The position numbers and the translations under genes were made by a program. Source: Anaerolineae bacterium (GTDB lineage: Bacteria > Chloroflexota > Anaerolineae > B4-G1 > SLSP01). From it: a stretch of 5,459 nucleotides of DNA. The DNA lies in NCBI GenBank assembly GCA_021107605.1, contig JAIOSN010000281.1, positions 1 through 5,459 on the forward strand. Reading direction: 5' to 3'. Under the pieces are notes generated by a model. That model searched no databases. It was not told the origin of the DNA and was given only the letters and a program-made list of their open reading frames with translations. Positions 1-5,459 of the stretch are shown here, piece by piece. Each line of letters starts with the position of its first letter. Positions within the stretch are counted from its first letter, which is position 1.

Positions 1-13
1 ACTCATATTTTCC

Positions 14-18
14 GGAGG
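14..18 (+). promoter_or_regulatory. Ribosome binding site of polA
   Basis: GGAGG lies 5 bases before the ATG at 24, a near-ideal Shine-Dalgarno sequence and spacing, and it supports that start codon. Only 23 bases precede the gene in this window, so its promoter and any upstream partner cannot be seen. Confidence 0.85.
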
Positions 19-23
19 ATTCG

Positions 24-2807
24 ATGAGACGCAAAAAACTAGTTTTGGTTGATGGTCATTCTCTCGCCTACCGCGCTTTCTACGCCTTGCCCACCAGCCT
101 GCAAACCTCGCGTGGAGAGATCACTAATGCCGTTTATGGCTTCATCTCCATGCTTCTCAGTGTCTTGCGGGATGAGAAACCTGATTACGTGATCGTCACC
201 TTTGATAAAGGGCCTTCGTTTCGGGTGCGGGAGTACGCGGAATACAAGGCGCACCGCGAGAAGATGCCTGACGAGATGCGGGGGCAGATGGGGCGCGTGC
301 GGGAAGCCGTGCGGGTCTTCGGCTTTCCGCTGGTGGAGCTGGATGATTATGAGGCCGATGATCTGCTGGGCACGCTCTCCAAGCAGGCTGCCGAGGAGGG
401 CGTGGACGTGGTGATCTTTACCGGTGATCGTGACGCGCTCCAGTTGGTGGATGAGCGGATCACTGTCTTGACCTCTGGCCGGCGGTTCTCCGATACTACA
501 CATTACACGCCGGAGAAGGTGCGCGAGAAGTACGGGTTAGAGCCGGAACAGCTCATTGACCTCAAAGCGCTGATGGGAGATAGTTCCGATAATATTCCCG
601 GCGTCAAGGGAGTAGGGCAGGTCGGCGGCACGAAGATGCTCCAGAAATATGGCACCCTGGATGAGGTGCTCAAGCATGTGGACGCTCTCTCCACGCGCTA
701 CCGCCACGCTCTGGAGTCCCAACGCGAGCAGGCTTTGCTCAGTCAACGACTGGGGTGCATTGTCCGGGATGCGCCGGTGACGTTGGATTTGGAGGCCGCC
801 GCGTGTTGGCGGGACGCGGCCCGCGCACCGCTACTCGATTTCATGCGAGAGCTGGAACTCCGCAGTTTGATGCAGCGCGTGGTGGAGCTCCCCGGCAGCG
901 CGCCCCCCGAATCTCAAGGTCAGCTCTCTCTCTTTGGTGAGGAACGGGTGGCGGTCTCCACGCCGACCGTGCAGGTGGAGAGCGGGGTTACTTATCAACT
1001 GGTGGTGGACGAGGCGGCGCTCGAAACGTTGGCGGCGGAACTGCGCCAGCGGGGCGGGCCGCTCGCCGTCGATACGGAGACTACCGGTACCGACGCCATG
1101 ATGGCGGAGTTGGTGGGCATCTCGCTCTCGGATCAGGAGAGGGTAGCCTGGTATCTACCGGTGCAGGCTCCCGCGGGGGAACCGGTGCTTCCGCTGGCCG
1201 CGCTGCAACGACATCTCGGTCCCTTGCTAGCCGATCCCACCATACCCAAACAGGGACACAATCTCAAATATGACTTGGAGATATTGCGGCGGGCCGGCTT
1301 GCCGTTGGCCGGCTTGCAGTTCGACACCATGCTCGCCGAGTGGGTGATCAATCCCAACTCTTCCAACCTGAGTCTTAAAAATTTAGCCTGGGCGCGGTTA
1401 GGTGTGCGCATGACCGAGATCAAGGAGCTTATCGGCTCTGGGCGGAAGCAGAAGACGATGGCGGAGGTACCGCTCTCTGAGGTTATGCCTTACGCTTGCG
1501 CCGACGCGGATCTCTCCCGCCGGTTGGTGGAGCAATTACAATCGGAGCTGGTCGCTCAGCAGCAGGAGCACCTTTTTAGAGATATCGAGATGCCCCTCAT
1601 CCCGGTGCTGGCCGATATGGAGATGCCGGGCGTGAAATTGGATCTGGAGTGGTTGGAGACGCTCTCTAGGGAGCTCTCCCTGCGTCTGGAACGACAGCAA
1701 GTGGAGATTTATTCGTTGGCCGGGCAAGAGTTCAACATCAATTCACCGCAACAACTCTCCAGCATTCTCTTTGACAAACTGCACCTGCCAACTAAATGGG
1801 TGCGCAAGACGAAATCAGGTTACTATTCCACGCGGGCGGCGGTGCTAGAGGAGTTACAGGGTGAGCATCCCCTCGTCAAACATATCTTGACGTATCGTTC
1901 CCTGGCTAAATTGCAGTCCACGTATGTGGTTGCGCTGGCGGAACTTGTCAACCCGGAGACCGGGAGGGTGCATACTTCCTACAACCAGGTGGGGACGGTG
2001 ACGGGGCGGCTCTCTTCCTCTAACCCGAATTTGCAGAATATCCCCATCCGTACTGAAGAGGGGCGGCGGGTGCGGCGAGCTTTCGTGGCGGAAGAAGGCT
2101 GCGTCTTGATCGGTGCAGATTATTCACAAGTGGAGTTGCGGGTGATGGCGCACGTTTCGGAGGATGCCGGCTTGATCCAGGCTTTCAAACGTGGTGAGGA
2201 TGTCCACGCGACCACGGCGGCGGCGGTTTTTGAGGTACCGTTGGAGCAGGTGGATTACGATATGCGCCGCATAGCCAAGGCCGTCAACTTTGGCCTGATC
2301 TACGGGCAACAGGCTTATGGGCTATCCCAACAATTGGGCGTGAGCGTGGAGAAAGCCGAGGAATTTATCCGCCGTTACTTTGCGCGTTTTCCCCAAGTGC
2401 GGGCTTACATGCAGCGCGTGCAAAAAGAGGCGCAGGAGCGTGGTTATGTCGAGACGCTCTTGCGGCGGCGGCGTTACTTCCCCGAACTGCGCGCTGGGAG
2501 TCAGGCTTCTCACCAGCATCGCCAGTCCGCGCTCCGGATGGCGATCAACACGCCCATCCAGGGTTCCGCAGCTGATATTCTCAAATTGGCGACATTGCGT
2601 TTACATGCCCGTCTACGCGCGGAGGGGCTGCGAGCGCGGATGATCCTTCAGGTGCATGATGAACTGGTCTTGGAGGCTCCGGAGGAGGAAGTCGCGGTCG
2701 TGGCTGCCATACTCCGGGAGGAGATGTGCGGGGCGTTTGAGCTCTTGGTCCCGCTCAAAGTGGATGTGGAAGCCGGTCACAACTGGGACGAGATGGGGCC
2801 GTTGTAG
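24..2807 (+). CDS. polA: DNA polymerase I, full length with active-site-intact 5' nuclease, proofreading and polymerase domains
   Basis: Family A DNA polymerase, which removes RNA primers from Okazaki fragments and fills gaps in repair, in the cytoplasm. At 927 aa it matches the usual three-domain length. The 5' nuclease domain (about 1-290) keeps its acidic metal ligands: D10, D61, E110/D112/D113, D135/D137 and D186/D189. The 3'-5' exonuclease (about 320-510) has DTE (D350, E352), NLKYD (D417) and YACAD (Y490, D494), so proofreading should be active, unlike Taq-type enzymes. The polymerase domain (about 520-927) has motif A DYSQVELR (D699), motif B with K752, F756 and Y760, and motif C VHDE (D879). 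F756 corresponds to E. coli F762. The linker at 291-320 holds QLSLF. Two oddities: the helix-hairpin-helix reads GVGQVGGTKML instead of GVGEKTA-like, and the usual GRRRY reads RRRRY (R814). The start is chosen by a strong ribosome binding site. It converges on the protease gene with a 48-bp gap. Confidence 0.98.
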   Translation: MRRKKLVLVDGHSLAYRAFYALPTSLQTSRGEITNAVYGFISMLLSVLRDEKPDYVIVTFDKGPSFRVREYAEYKAHREKMPDEMRGQMGRVREAVRVFGFPLVELDDYEADDLLGTLSKQAAEEGVDVVIFTGDRDALQLVDERITVLTSGRRFSDTTHYTPEKVREKYGLEPEQLIDLKALMGDSSDNIPGVKGVGQVGGTKMLQKYGTLDEVLKHVDALSTRYRHALESQREQALLSQRLGCIVRDAPVTLDLEAAACWRDAARAPLLDFMRELELRSLMQRVVELPGSAPPESQGQLSLFGEERVAVSTPTVQVESGVTYQLVVDEAALETLAAELRQRGGPLAVDTETTGTDAMMAELVGISLSDQERVAWYLPVQAPAGEPVLPLAALQRHLGPLLADPTIPKQGHNLKYDLEILRRAGLPLAGLQFDTMLAEWVINPNSSNLSLKNLAWARLGVRMTEIKELIGSGRKQKTMAEVPLSEVMPYACADADLSRRLVEQLQSELVAQQQEHLFRDIEMPLIPVLADMEMPGVKLDLEWLETLSRELSLRLERQQVEIYSLAGQEFNINSPQQLSSILFDKLHLPTKWVRKTKSGYYSTRAAVLEELQGEHPLVKHILTYRSLAKLQSTYVVALAELVNPETGRVHTSYNQVGTVTGRLSSSNPNLQNIPIRTEEGRRVRRAFVAEEGCVLIGADYSQVELRVMAHVSEDAGLIQAFKRGEDVHATTAAAVFEVPLEQVDYDMRRIAKAVNFGLIYGQQAYGLSQQLGVSVEKAEEFIRRYFARFPQVRAYMQRVQKEAQERGYVETLLRRRRYFPELRAGSQASHQHRQSALRMAINTPIQGSAADILKLATLRLHARLRAEGLRARMILQVHDELVLEAPEEEVAVVAAILREEMCGAFELLVPLKVDVEAGHNWDEMGPL
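921..935 (+). other. Candidate beta-clamp-binding motif QLSLF in the PolA linker
   Basis: Codons 300-304 of polA read Gln-Leu-Ser-Leu-Phe, which fits the established bacterial sliding-clamp-binding consensus QL[S/D]LF. It sits in a Ser/Pro/Gly/Glu-rich stretch between the 5' nuclease and exonuclease domains, where a flexible, exposed peptide could reach the clamp. The match is seen directly; the binding function is inferred. Confidence 0.55.
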
Positions 2808-2855
2808 TTCCTCGGTCGACTTGCTTGGTGTGAGCAATGCTATCAGAGAGCAACT

Positions 2856-4862
2856 TCAATTTCCTATCCAGGGGAAATAATATGTCCACTCCGCGACGCC
2901 GTGCGTGGTTAAGAGCGCGTGCGCGTTGATCCCCGTGTCGCTGACCGCCGTTACCGTGAGCGTCACCGTGTCATACGCGCTCTGCTGGAGCGCGTAGCGA
3001 TCCGGGATCTGGACCGTGGCGGTGACGGGTGCTGTGGTTTGCGATGCTAAAGTTACGGTCAGGGGTTGGATGGTGGTGAGCCAGACGTTGCCGCTCGTGG
3101 TGAGGTGGAAGGTGGTGGCGACGGTGCCGGTATTGGTGAGCGCTAAGGTATAGGTCACGGTGCTCTCCGCCGCACCTTGCCGGGTGGCCTGGGGGGGAGC
3201 TAAGGTGACGTCTAGATAGTCGTGTTCGCAGTATTCGATGCCGGCTTGGACTGCGGCGTAAGCGTTGATCTCGCCCCAGCCGGTGGCGTGGTTGGGCACG
3301 TTGCCCGGCCCCTCGTCGCCCTGACCGGTGGCATAGGGGAGCGGCGTAGCCGTCTCCTCGATGAGGGTCTCGGTGCCGGCGTAATCGCCCAGCAGACAAG
3401 GGGCGGCTTCCCAGAGCAGCGCGATGGGGCCGGAGACATGCGGGCTGGACATTGAGGTACCGGTCATCCGAACGTAGGAGCTCTCCGAGTGCTTGTAAGC
3501 GGAGCGCACGGCGACGCCGGGAGCGAGCACTTGCGGTTTGAGGTGGGTGTAGCTACGCGGGTTGATGGTATCCGCGTCATCGGTGGGTCCCCAGTTGGAA
3601 TGTGTAGCATATTCCCCGTTGCTGGTGCCGGTGGAGCCGATACCGGAGACGTTCCCATAGCGCGCCGGATTACCGACAGTGTTGAGGCCGGGGGGACGAC
3701 TGTAACCGCAGTTGCCGGAATTGCCGTTGGAGAAGACGGGGTAGATGCCGGCTGCATGCCAGGTGTTGATCACATCTTGATACCACGGGTCAATGCTCTG
3801 GTCGCAATCGCCCCAGGAGTTGTTGACCACGATGGGGCGCAGGTCGGGGTTGGGATGCTCTCGGTTCAGATCCCACGGCGCGACCATAAATTGCGCACAT
3901 TCCAGTAGTCCCACGTCTGTGTCGTTGCCGCTGGAGTCAAACCCTGCGCAGGCTATCCACTGCGCTCCAGGCGCCATGCCGATCTGGTTATCTCCGCCAT
4001 CAGCGCCTACCATGGTGCCCATAGTGTGTGAGCCGTGTCCGTGACCGTCGTGCGGTGCGCTGCTTCCCGTGTAGGGATCCCACCAGTTGTGGTTGTGTTC
4101 AAAGCCGCTGCCGGTGTTGCCACGATATTGCTCCACCAGCGCTTGGTGTGTATAGCGGACGCCGGTATCAATATTGGCCACCGTCATGCCTGTGCCGGTG
4201 ATGCCTAACTCGTTCCAGACGCGGTCTACTTGGACGTGGGTGAGGTTGGATTCGATGCCCGCTAGGGTGAAGGCGGCTGGTTGTGTGATGCTCGGCTCGT
4301 AGAGGATGGGTGTCCGCCGTGCCCGGATGGCCCAGATTTCCGGCGCGGAGGTCAATCCCCAGAAGGTCTCGTAAGTGGAATTTTCCACCGCGATGACATT
4401 ATCTACCCAGAAGGCTTGATAGCTGGCCCCCTGGCTATCCAAATATGCGCGCACGCTCTCCTGTGAATTCTTGGCTGTCTCTTGCAAAGCGTGGGCCACG
4501 AAGCGCCCGCGCTCTTTCCATTCCATCTGGGGGGCGGGTGAGAGGTCGGGACGCTGCCGGAGGTAGATCAGATAACCGCCTGATCCTGCTGCGGCCAGAG
4601 CGGCGCTAACTGCTGGCTCCAGTTGCATTGGCCCGCTAGCGGATTGTATGCTCACGTGCGTGGCGGCGGCCGCGGTGCTGGTGGGAGGAAGTTCCGCCGC
4701 GTACTGCAACCGGGGAGTGTCCAGAGTGCTGGTATTCTTGGGGAGCACCCGCAAGGCGGGTGCTCCCCGGCAGGTCGTGGTCTGCCAGAAGGAGAAACTA
4801 AGCAACCACGCTAATCCGATGACCAGCAGCAGTAACGTGGGGGGGGAACCTCTCTTGATCAT
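2856..4862 (-). CDS. Secreted subtilisin-like serine protease (peptidase S8, bacillopeptidase F-like)
   Basis: Extracellular endopeptidase precursor, 668 aa from the preferred start. Order: signal peptide (1 to about 36; basic MIKR, then Leu-rich core, then a GAPA-like cleavage region), Thr/Ala-rich linker, inhibitor I9-like propeptide (about 97-182), S8 catalytic domain (about 212-545), Ig-like NEW3-type beta domain (about 551-640), and the tail YYFPWIGN. The triad is D232 (NIDTGV), H276 (GHGSHTMGT) and S470 (GTSMSSPHV), with oxyanion N381 (SNGNSG). HTMGTMVG, APGAQWIA and VVNNSWG resemble bacillopeptidase F. Six cysteines in the catalytic part (305, 322, 353, 385, 489, 545) could form three disulfides. 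An in-frame ATG at 4895 adds 11 residues, but it lacks a ribosome binding site and lies inside a hairpin; the ATG at 4862 has AAGGAG upstream. The substrate is unknown. It is transcribed away from the repeat array and converges on polA. Confidence 0.93.
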   Translation of the reverse strand: MIKRGSPPTLLLLVIGLAWLLSFSFWQTTTCRGAPALRVLPKNTSTLDTPRLQYAAELPPTSTAAAATHVSIQSASGPMQLEPAVSAALAAAGSGGYLIYLRQRPDLSPAPQMEWKERGRFVAHALQETAKNSQESVRAYLDSQGASYQAFWVDNVIAVENSTYETFWGLTSAPEIWAIRARRTPILYEPSITQPAAFTLAGIESNLTHVQVDRVWNELGITGTGMTVANIDTGVRYTHQALVEQYRGNTGSGFEHNHNWWDPYTGSSAPHDGHGHGSHTMGTMVGADGGDNQIGMAPGAQWIACAGFDSSGNDTDVGLLECAQFMVAPWDLNREHPNPDLRPIVVNNSWGDCDQSIDPWYQDVINTWHAAGIYPVFSNGNSGNCGYSRPPGLNTVGNPARYGNVSGIGSTGTSNGEYATHSNWGPTDDADTINPRSYTHLKPQVLAPGVAVRSAYKHSESSYVRMTGTSMSSPHVSGPIALLWEAAPCLLGDYAGTETLIEETATPLPYATGQGDEGPGNVPNHATGWGEINAYAAVQAGIEYCEHDYLDVTLAPPQATRQGAAESTVTYTLALTNTGTVATTFHLTTSGNVWLTTIQPLTVTLASQTTAPVTATVQIPDRYALQQSAYDTVTLTVTAVSDTGINAHALLTTHGVAEWTYYFPWIGN
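4740..4768. repeat. Perfect 13-bp inverted repeat with 3-base loop inside the protease coding sequence
   Basis: GGGGAGCACCCGC (4740-4752), loop AAG, then its exact reverse complement (4756-4768). On the protease strand it encodes residues 32-41 (RGAPALRVLP), directly at the end of the signal peptide. A perfect GC-rich 13-bp stem in a coding region is unlikely by chance. It may be a palindromic element that entered the gene at a tolerant site, or a hairpin in the mRNA. No T run follows on either strand, so it is not a typical terminator. Confidence 0.85.
4839..4846 (-). repeat. Homopolymer run of eight C near the protease start
   Basis: Bases 17-24 of the protease coding sequence are eight consecutive C (codons 6-8, Ser-Pro-Pro). 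Slippage by one base would put the reading frame out before the signal peptide core. Runs of this length can be unstable in replication, so the tract could act as an on/off switch or be a site of sequencing error. A second run of seven C occurs at 3191-3197 in the same gene. Confidence 0.8.
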
Positions 4863-4874
4863 GCTTATGAATTT

Positions 4875-4880
4875 CTCCTT
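4875..4880 (-). promoter_or_regulatory. Ribosome binding site of the S8 protease
   Basis: AAGGAG on the minus strand, 12 bases before the ATG at 4862. The spacing is longer than ideal, but this is the only good Shine-Dalgarno match near the gene start, and it decides for 4862 over the upstream in-frame ATG at 4895. Confidence 0.65.
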
Positions 4881-4889
4881 TTGATGAGT

Positions 4890-4922
4890 AGACATCAGAT
4901 TTCTGAAAGAAATCGGATGTCT
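4890..4922. repeat. Hairpin in the 5' leader of the protease gene
   Basis: On the plus strand, AGACATC pairs with GATGTCT and GATTTCT with AGAAATC: 14 base pairs around a 3-base GAA loop, with a single A-G mismatch. It ends 9 bases upstream of the protease ribosome binding site and contains the alternative ATG at 4895. No run of T follows on either strand, so intrinsic termination is not supported. It may be a leader mRNA structure affecting stability or initiation, or a separate palindromic element. It is much less GC-rich than the REP-like repeats beside it. Confidence 0.7.
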
Positions 4923-4942
4923 GTTGTAACGGTGACTAGCCC

Positions 4943-4991
4943 AGCCCAGTGGTTAAAACCGCGGGCTACAGTTGCAAAGTCGCCCTCCGGC
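4943..4991 (-). repeat. REP-like repeat, copy A (bulged hairpin with GTAG foot)
   Basis: This 49-bp unit is 41/49 identical to copy B without gaps. At 4943-4967 it folds into 11 base pairs with one bulged A: AGCCC pairs with GGGCT, and GTGGTT with AACCGC (including one G-T pair), around an AA loop. On the minus strand GTAG (4969-4966) sits at the 5' foot of the hairpin, as in REP elements bound by RAYT transposases. A second small stem follows on the plus strand at 4978-4995 (AGTCGCC, loop CTCC, GGCGATT), extending just past the unit. Confidence 0.8.
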
Positions 4992-5025
4992 GATTGCTGC
5001 TCCGGTAACTAGTCCACGTAGGTGG

Positions 5026-5074
5026 AGCACGGCGGTTAAAACCGCGTGCTACCAGTGCGAAGTCGCCCTCCGGC
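5026..5074 (-). repeat. REP-like repeat, copy B (bulged hairpin with GTAG foot)
   Basis: Second 49-bp copy, 83 bp from copy A and ending 2 bp from the transposase stop codon. The hairpin at 5026-5050 has 11 Watson-Crick pairs with one bulged G: AGCAC pairs with GTGCT, and GCGGTT with AACCGC, around an AA loop. GTAG lies at the minus-strand 5' foot (5052-5049). Against copy A, the fourth stem pair changes from C-G to A-T on both sides, and a G-T pair becomes G-C, so folding is conserved. The downstream small stem (GTCGCC against GGCAAC) carries one mismatch here. Confidence 0.8.
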
Positions 5075-5076
5075 AA

Positions 5077-5459
5077 CTAGTTGCTAGGTGAAATTGATTG
5101 TTCCCAATCGTGCCAAATTTCACCAACTGCGTGGTGCTCTTTTTGTCCCTTAATATAAGCTTGTACCTGAAGGATATTTTCTCTGCGCAGAGTAAAAGCC
5201 CCATAAGAGCCTTGCCATTTGAAGAATTCGCCAACTGCGAGCTCGTGGGTCACCAGATGGGAAGAGGACCCTTTTACCTCTTTAACCAAGGTAGCTACCG
5301 TGGTGGTGACATGAAGCCGTACCAGAAGATGCACGTGGTTGGACGTACCGCCAATAGCGAGTGGTACACATTTAAGTTCTCGACATTTCTCGGCGATGGC
5401 TGCATAGAGACGTGGCTCAATATCTACCGTGATTAATGGTAACCGGTCCCAGGTCGCCC
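5077..5459 (-). CDS. REP-associated tyrosine transposase (IS200-like HUH, Transposase_17/RAYT), 5' end beyond the window
   Basis: Single-strand DNA transposase that cuts at hairpin-marked sites through a 5'-phosphotyrosine. 126 codons are visible; the frame is open to the window edge, and the first seen residues ATWDRLPLI match the usual beginning of the family, so roughly 15-20 residues are missing. The HUH metal-binding motif is NHVHLLV (His codons at 5337-5335 and 5331-5329). The catalytic tyrosine is in QAYIKGQKEHH (codon 5157-5155), with the conserved Gln four residues later. WQGSYGAF is also typical of the family. The GTG at 5334 is the central Val of HVH and not a start. The gene ends in TAG at 5079-5077, inside a 12-bp palindrome. 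Its DNA is visibly more AT-rich than polA or the protease, consistent with transfer. Two REP-like hairpins lie immediately downstream. Confidence 0.9.
   Translation of the reverse strand, partial: ATWDRLPLITVDIEPRLYAAIAEKCRELKCVPLAIGGTSNHVHLLVRLHVTTTVATLVKEVKGSSSHLVTHELAVGEFFKWQGSYGAFTLRRENILQVQAYIKGQKEHHAVGEIWHDWEQSISPSN

Noticed and set aside
1292..1317. 11-base direct repeat (GGCCGGCTTGC twice) in polA
   Set aside because: It encodes the repeated AGLPLAGLQ peptide in a normal linker of the exonuclease domain and fits local codon use.
2808..2855. Possible bidirectional terminator between the convergent polA and protease genes (TTGCT/AGCAA at 2821-2837)
   Set aside because: Only a 5-bp stem with a 7-base loop and no T run on either strand; too weak to call.
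2971..3399. 142-codon and other long frames overlapping the protease gene on both strands
   Set aside because: They are shadows in GC-rich coding DNA, with low-complexity Arg/Pro/His-rich translations and no motifs.
4896..4930. Minus-strand TTACAA as a -35 box for the protease promoter
   Set aside because: No acceptable -10 hexamer lies about 17 bases downstream; the area is occupied by the leader hairpin.
4943..5074. Two-copy repeat considered as a minimal CRISPR array
   Set aside because: The 49-bp copies differ at 8 positions, are internally palindromic with a bulge, and have no further copies or cas genes; REP-like elements explain them better.
5098..5436. 112-codon open frame on the plus strand over the transposase
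   Set aside because: It is antisense to a clear HUH transposase with catalytic motifs in the minus frame; the plus-strand translation shows no recognisable motif or ribosome binding site.

Overview
The window reads as a chromosomal piece of a GC-rich bacterium, most likely a member of the Chloroflexota. That placement is an inference. It rests on the style of the secreted subtilase (propeptide, catalytic core, Ig-like domain and a short aromatic/proline C-terminal tail) and on the palindromic repeats, not on a marker gene that fixes the phylum.

Layout. Positions 24-2807 (+) hold a complete DNA polymerase I gene (polA, 927 aa) with three domains: 5' nuclease, proofreading 3'-5' exonuclease and family A polymerase. 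All catalytic motifs are intact. Its interdomain linker carries a consensus-like beta-clamp-binding pentapeptide. A 48-bp convergent gap follows. Positions 2856-4862 (-) hold a secreted, bacillopeptidase F-like S8 serine protease with a complete catalytic triad. Its first 130 bases of coding sequence contain two unusual DNA features: a run of eight C and a perfect 13-bp palindrome. Positions 5077-5459 (-) hold most of a single-tyrosine HUH transposase of the REP-associated (RAYT/Transposase_17) type, cut at its 5' end by the window edge.

The 214-bp gap between protease and transposase is packed with structure. It has a 14-bp hairpin just upstream of the protease ribosome binding site. It also has two 49-bp repeats that match at 41 of 49 positions without gaps. 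Each repeat forms a bulged hairpin with a GTAG tetranucleotide at its 5' foot on the transposase strand. Stem differences between the copies keep base pairing, including one full two-sided compensatory change. A RAYT gene next to imperfect hairpins with a GTAG foot is the known arrangement of REP/RAYT systems, so this gap is probably a small array of the transposase's own substrate repeats.

The three genes do not form a pathway: polA is housekeeping, the protease is an accessory exoenzyme, and the transposase with its repeats is a domesticated or selfish element that has settled upstream of the protease.
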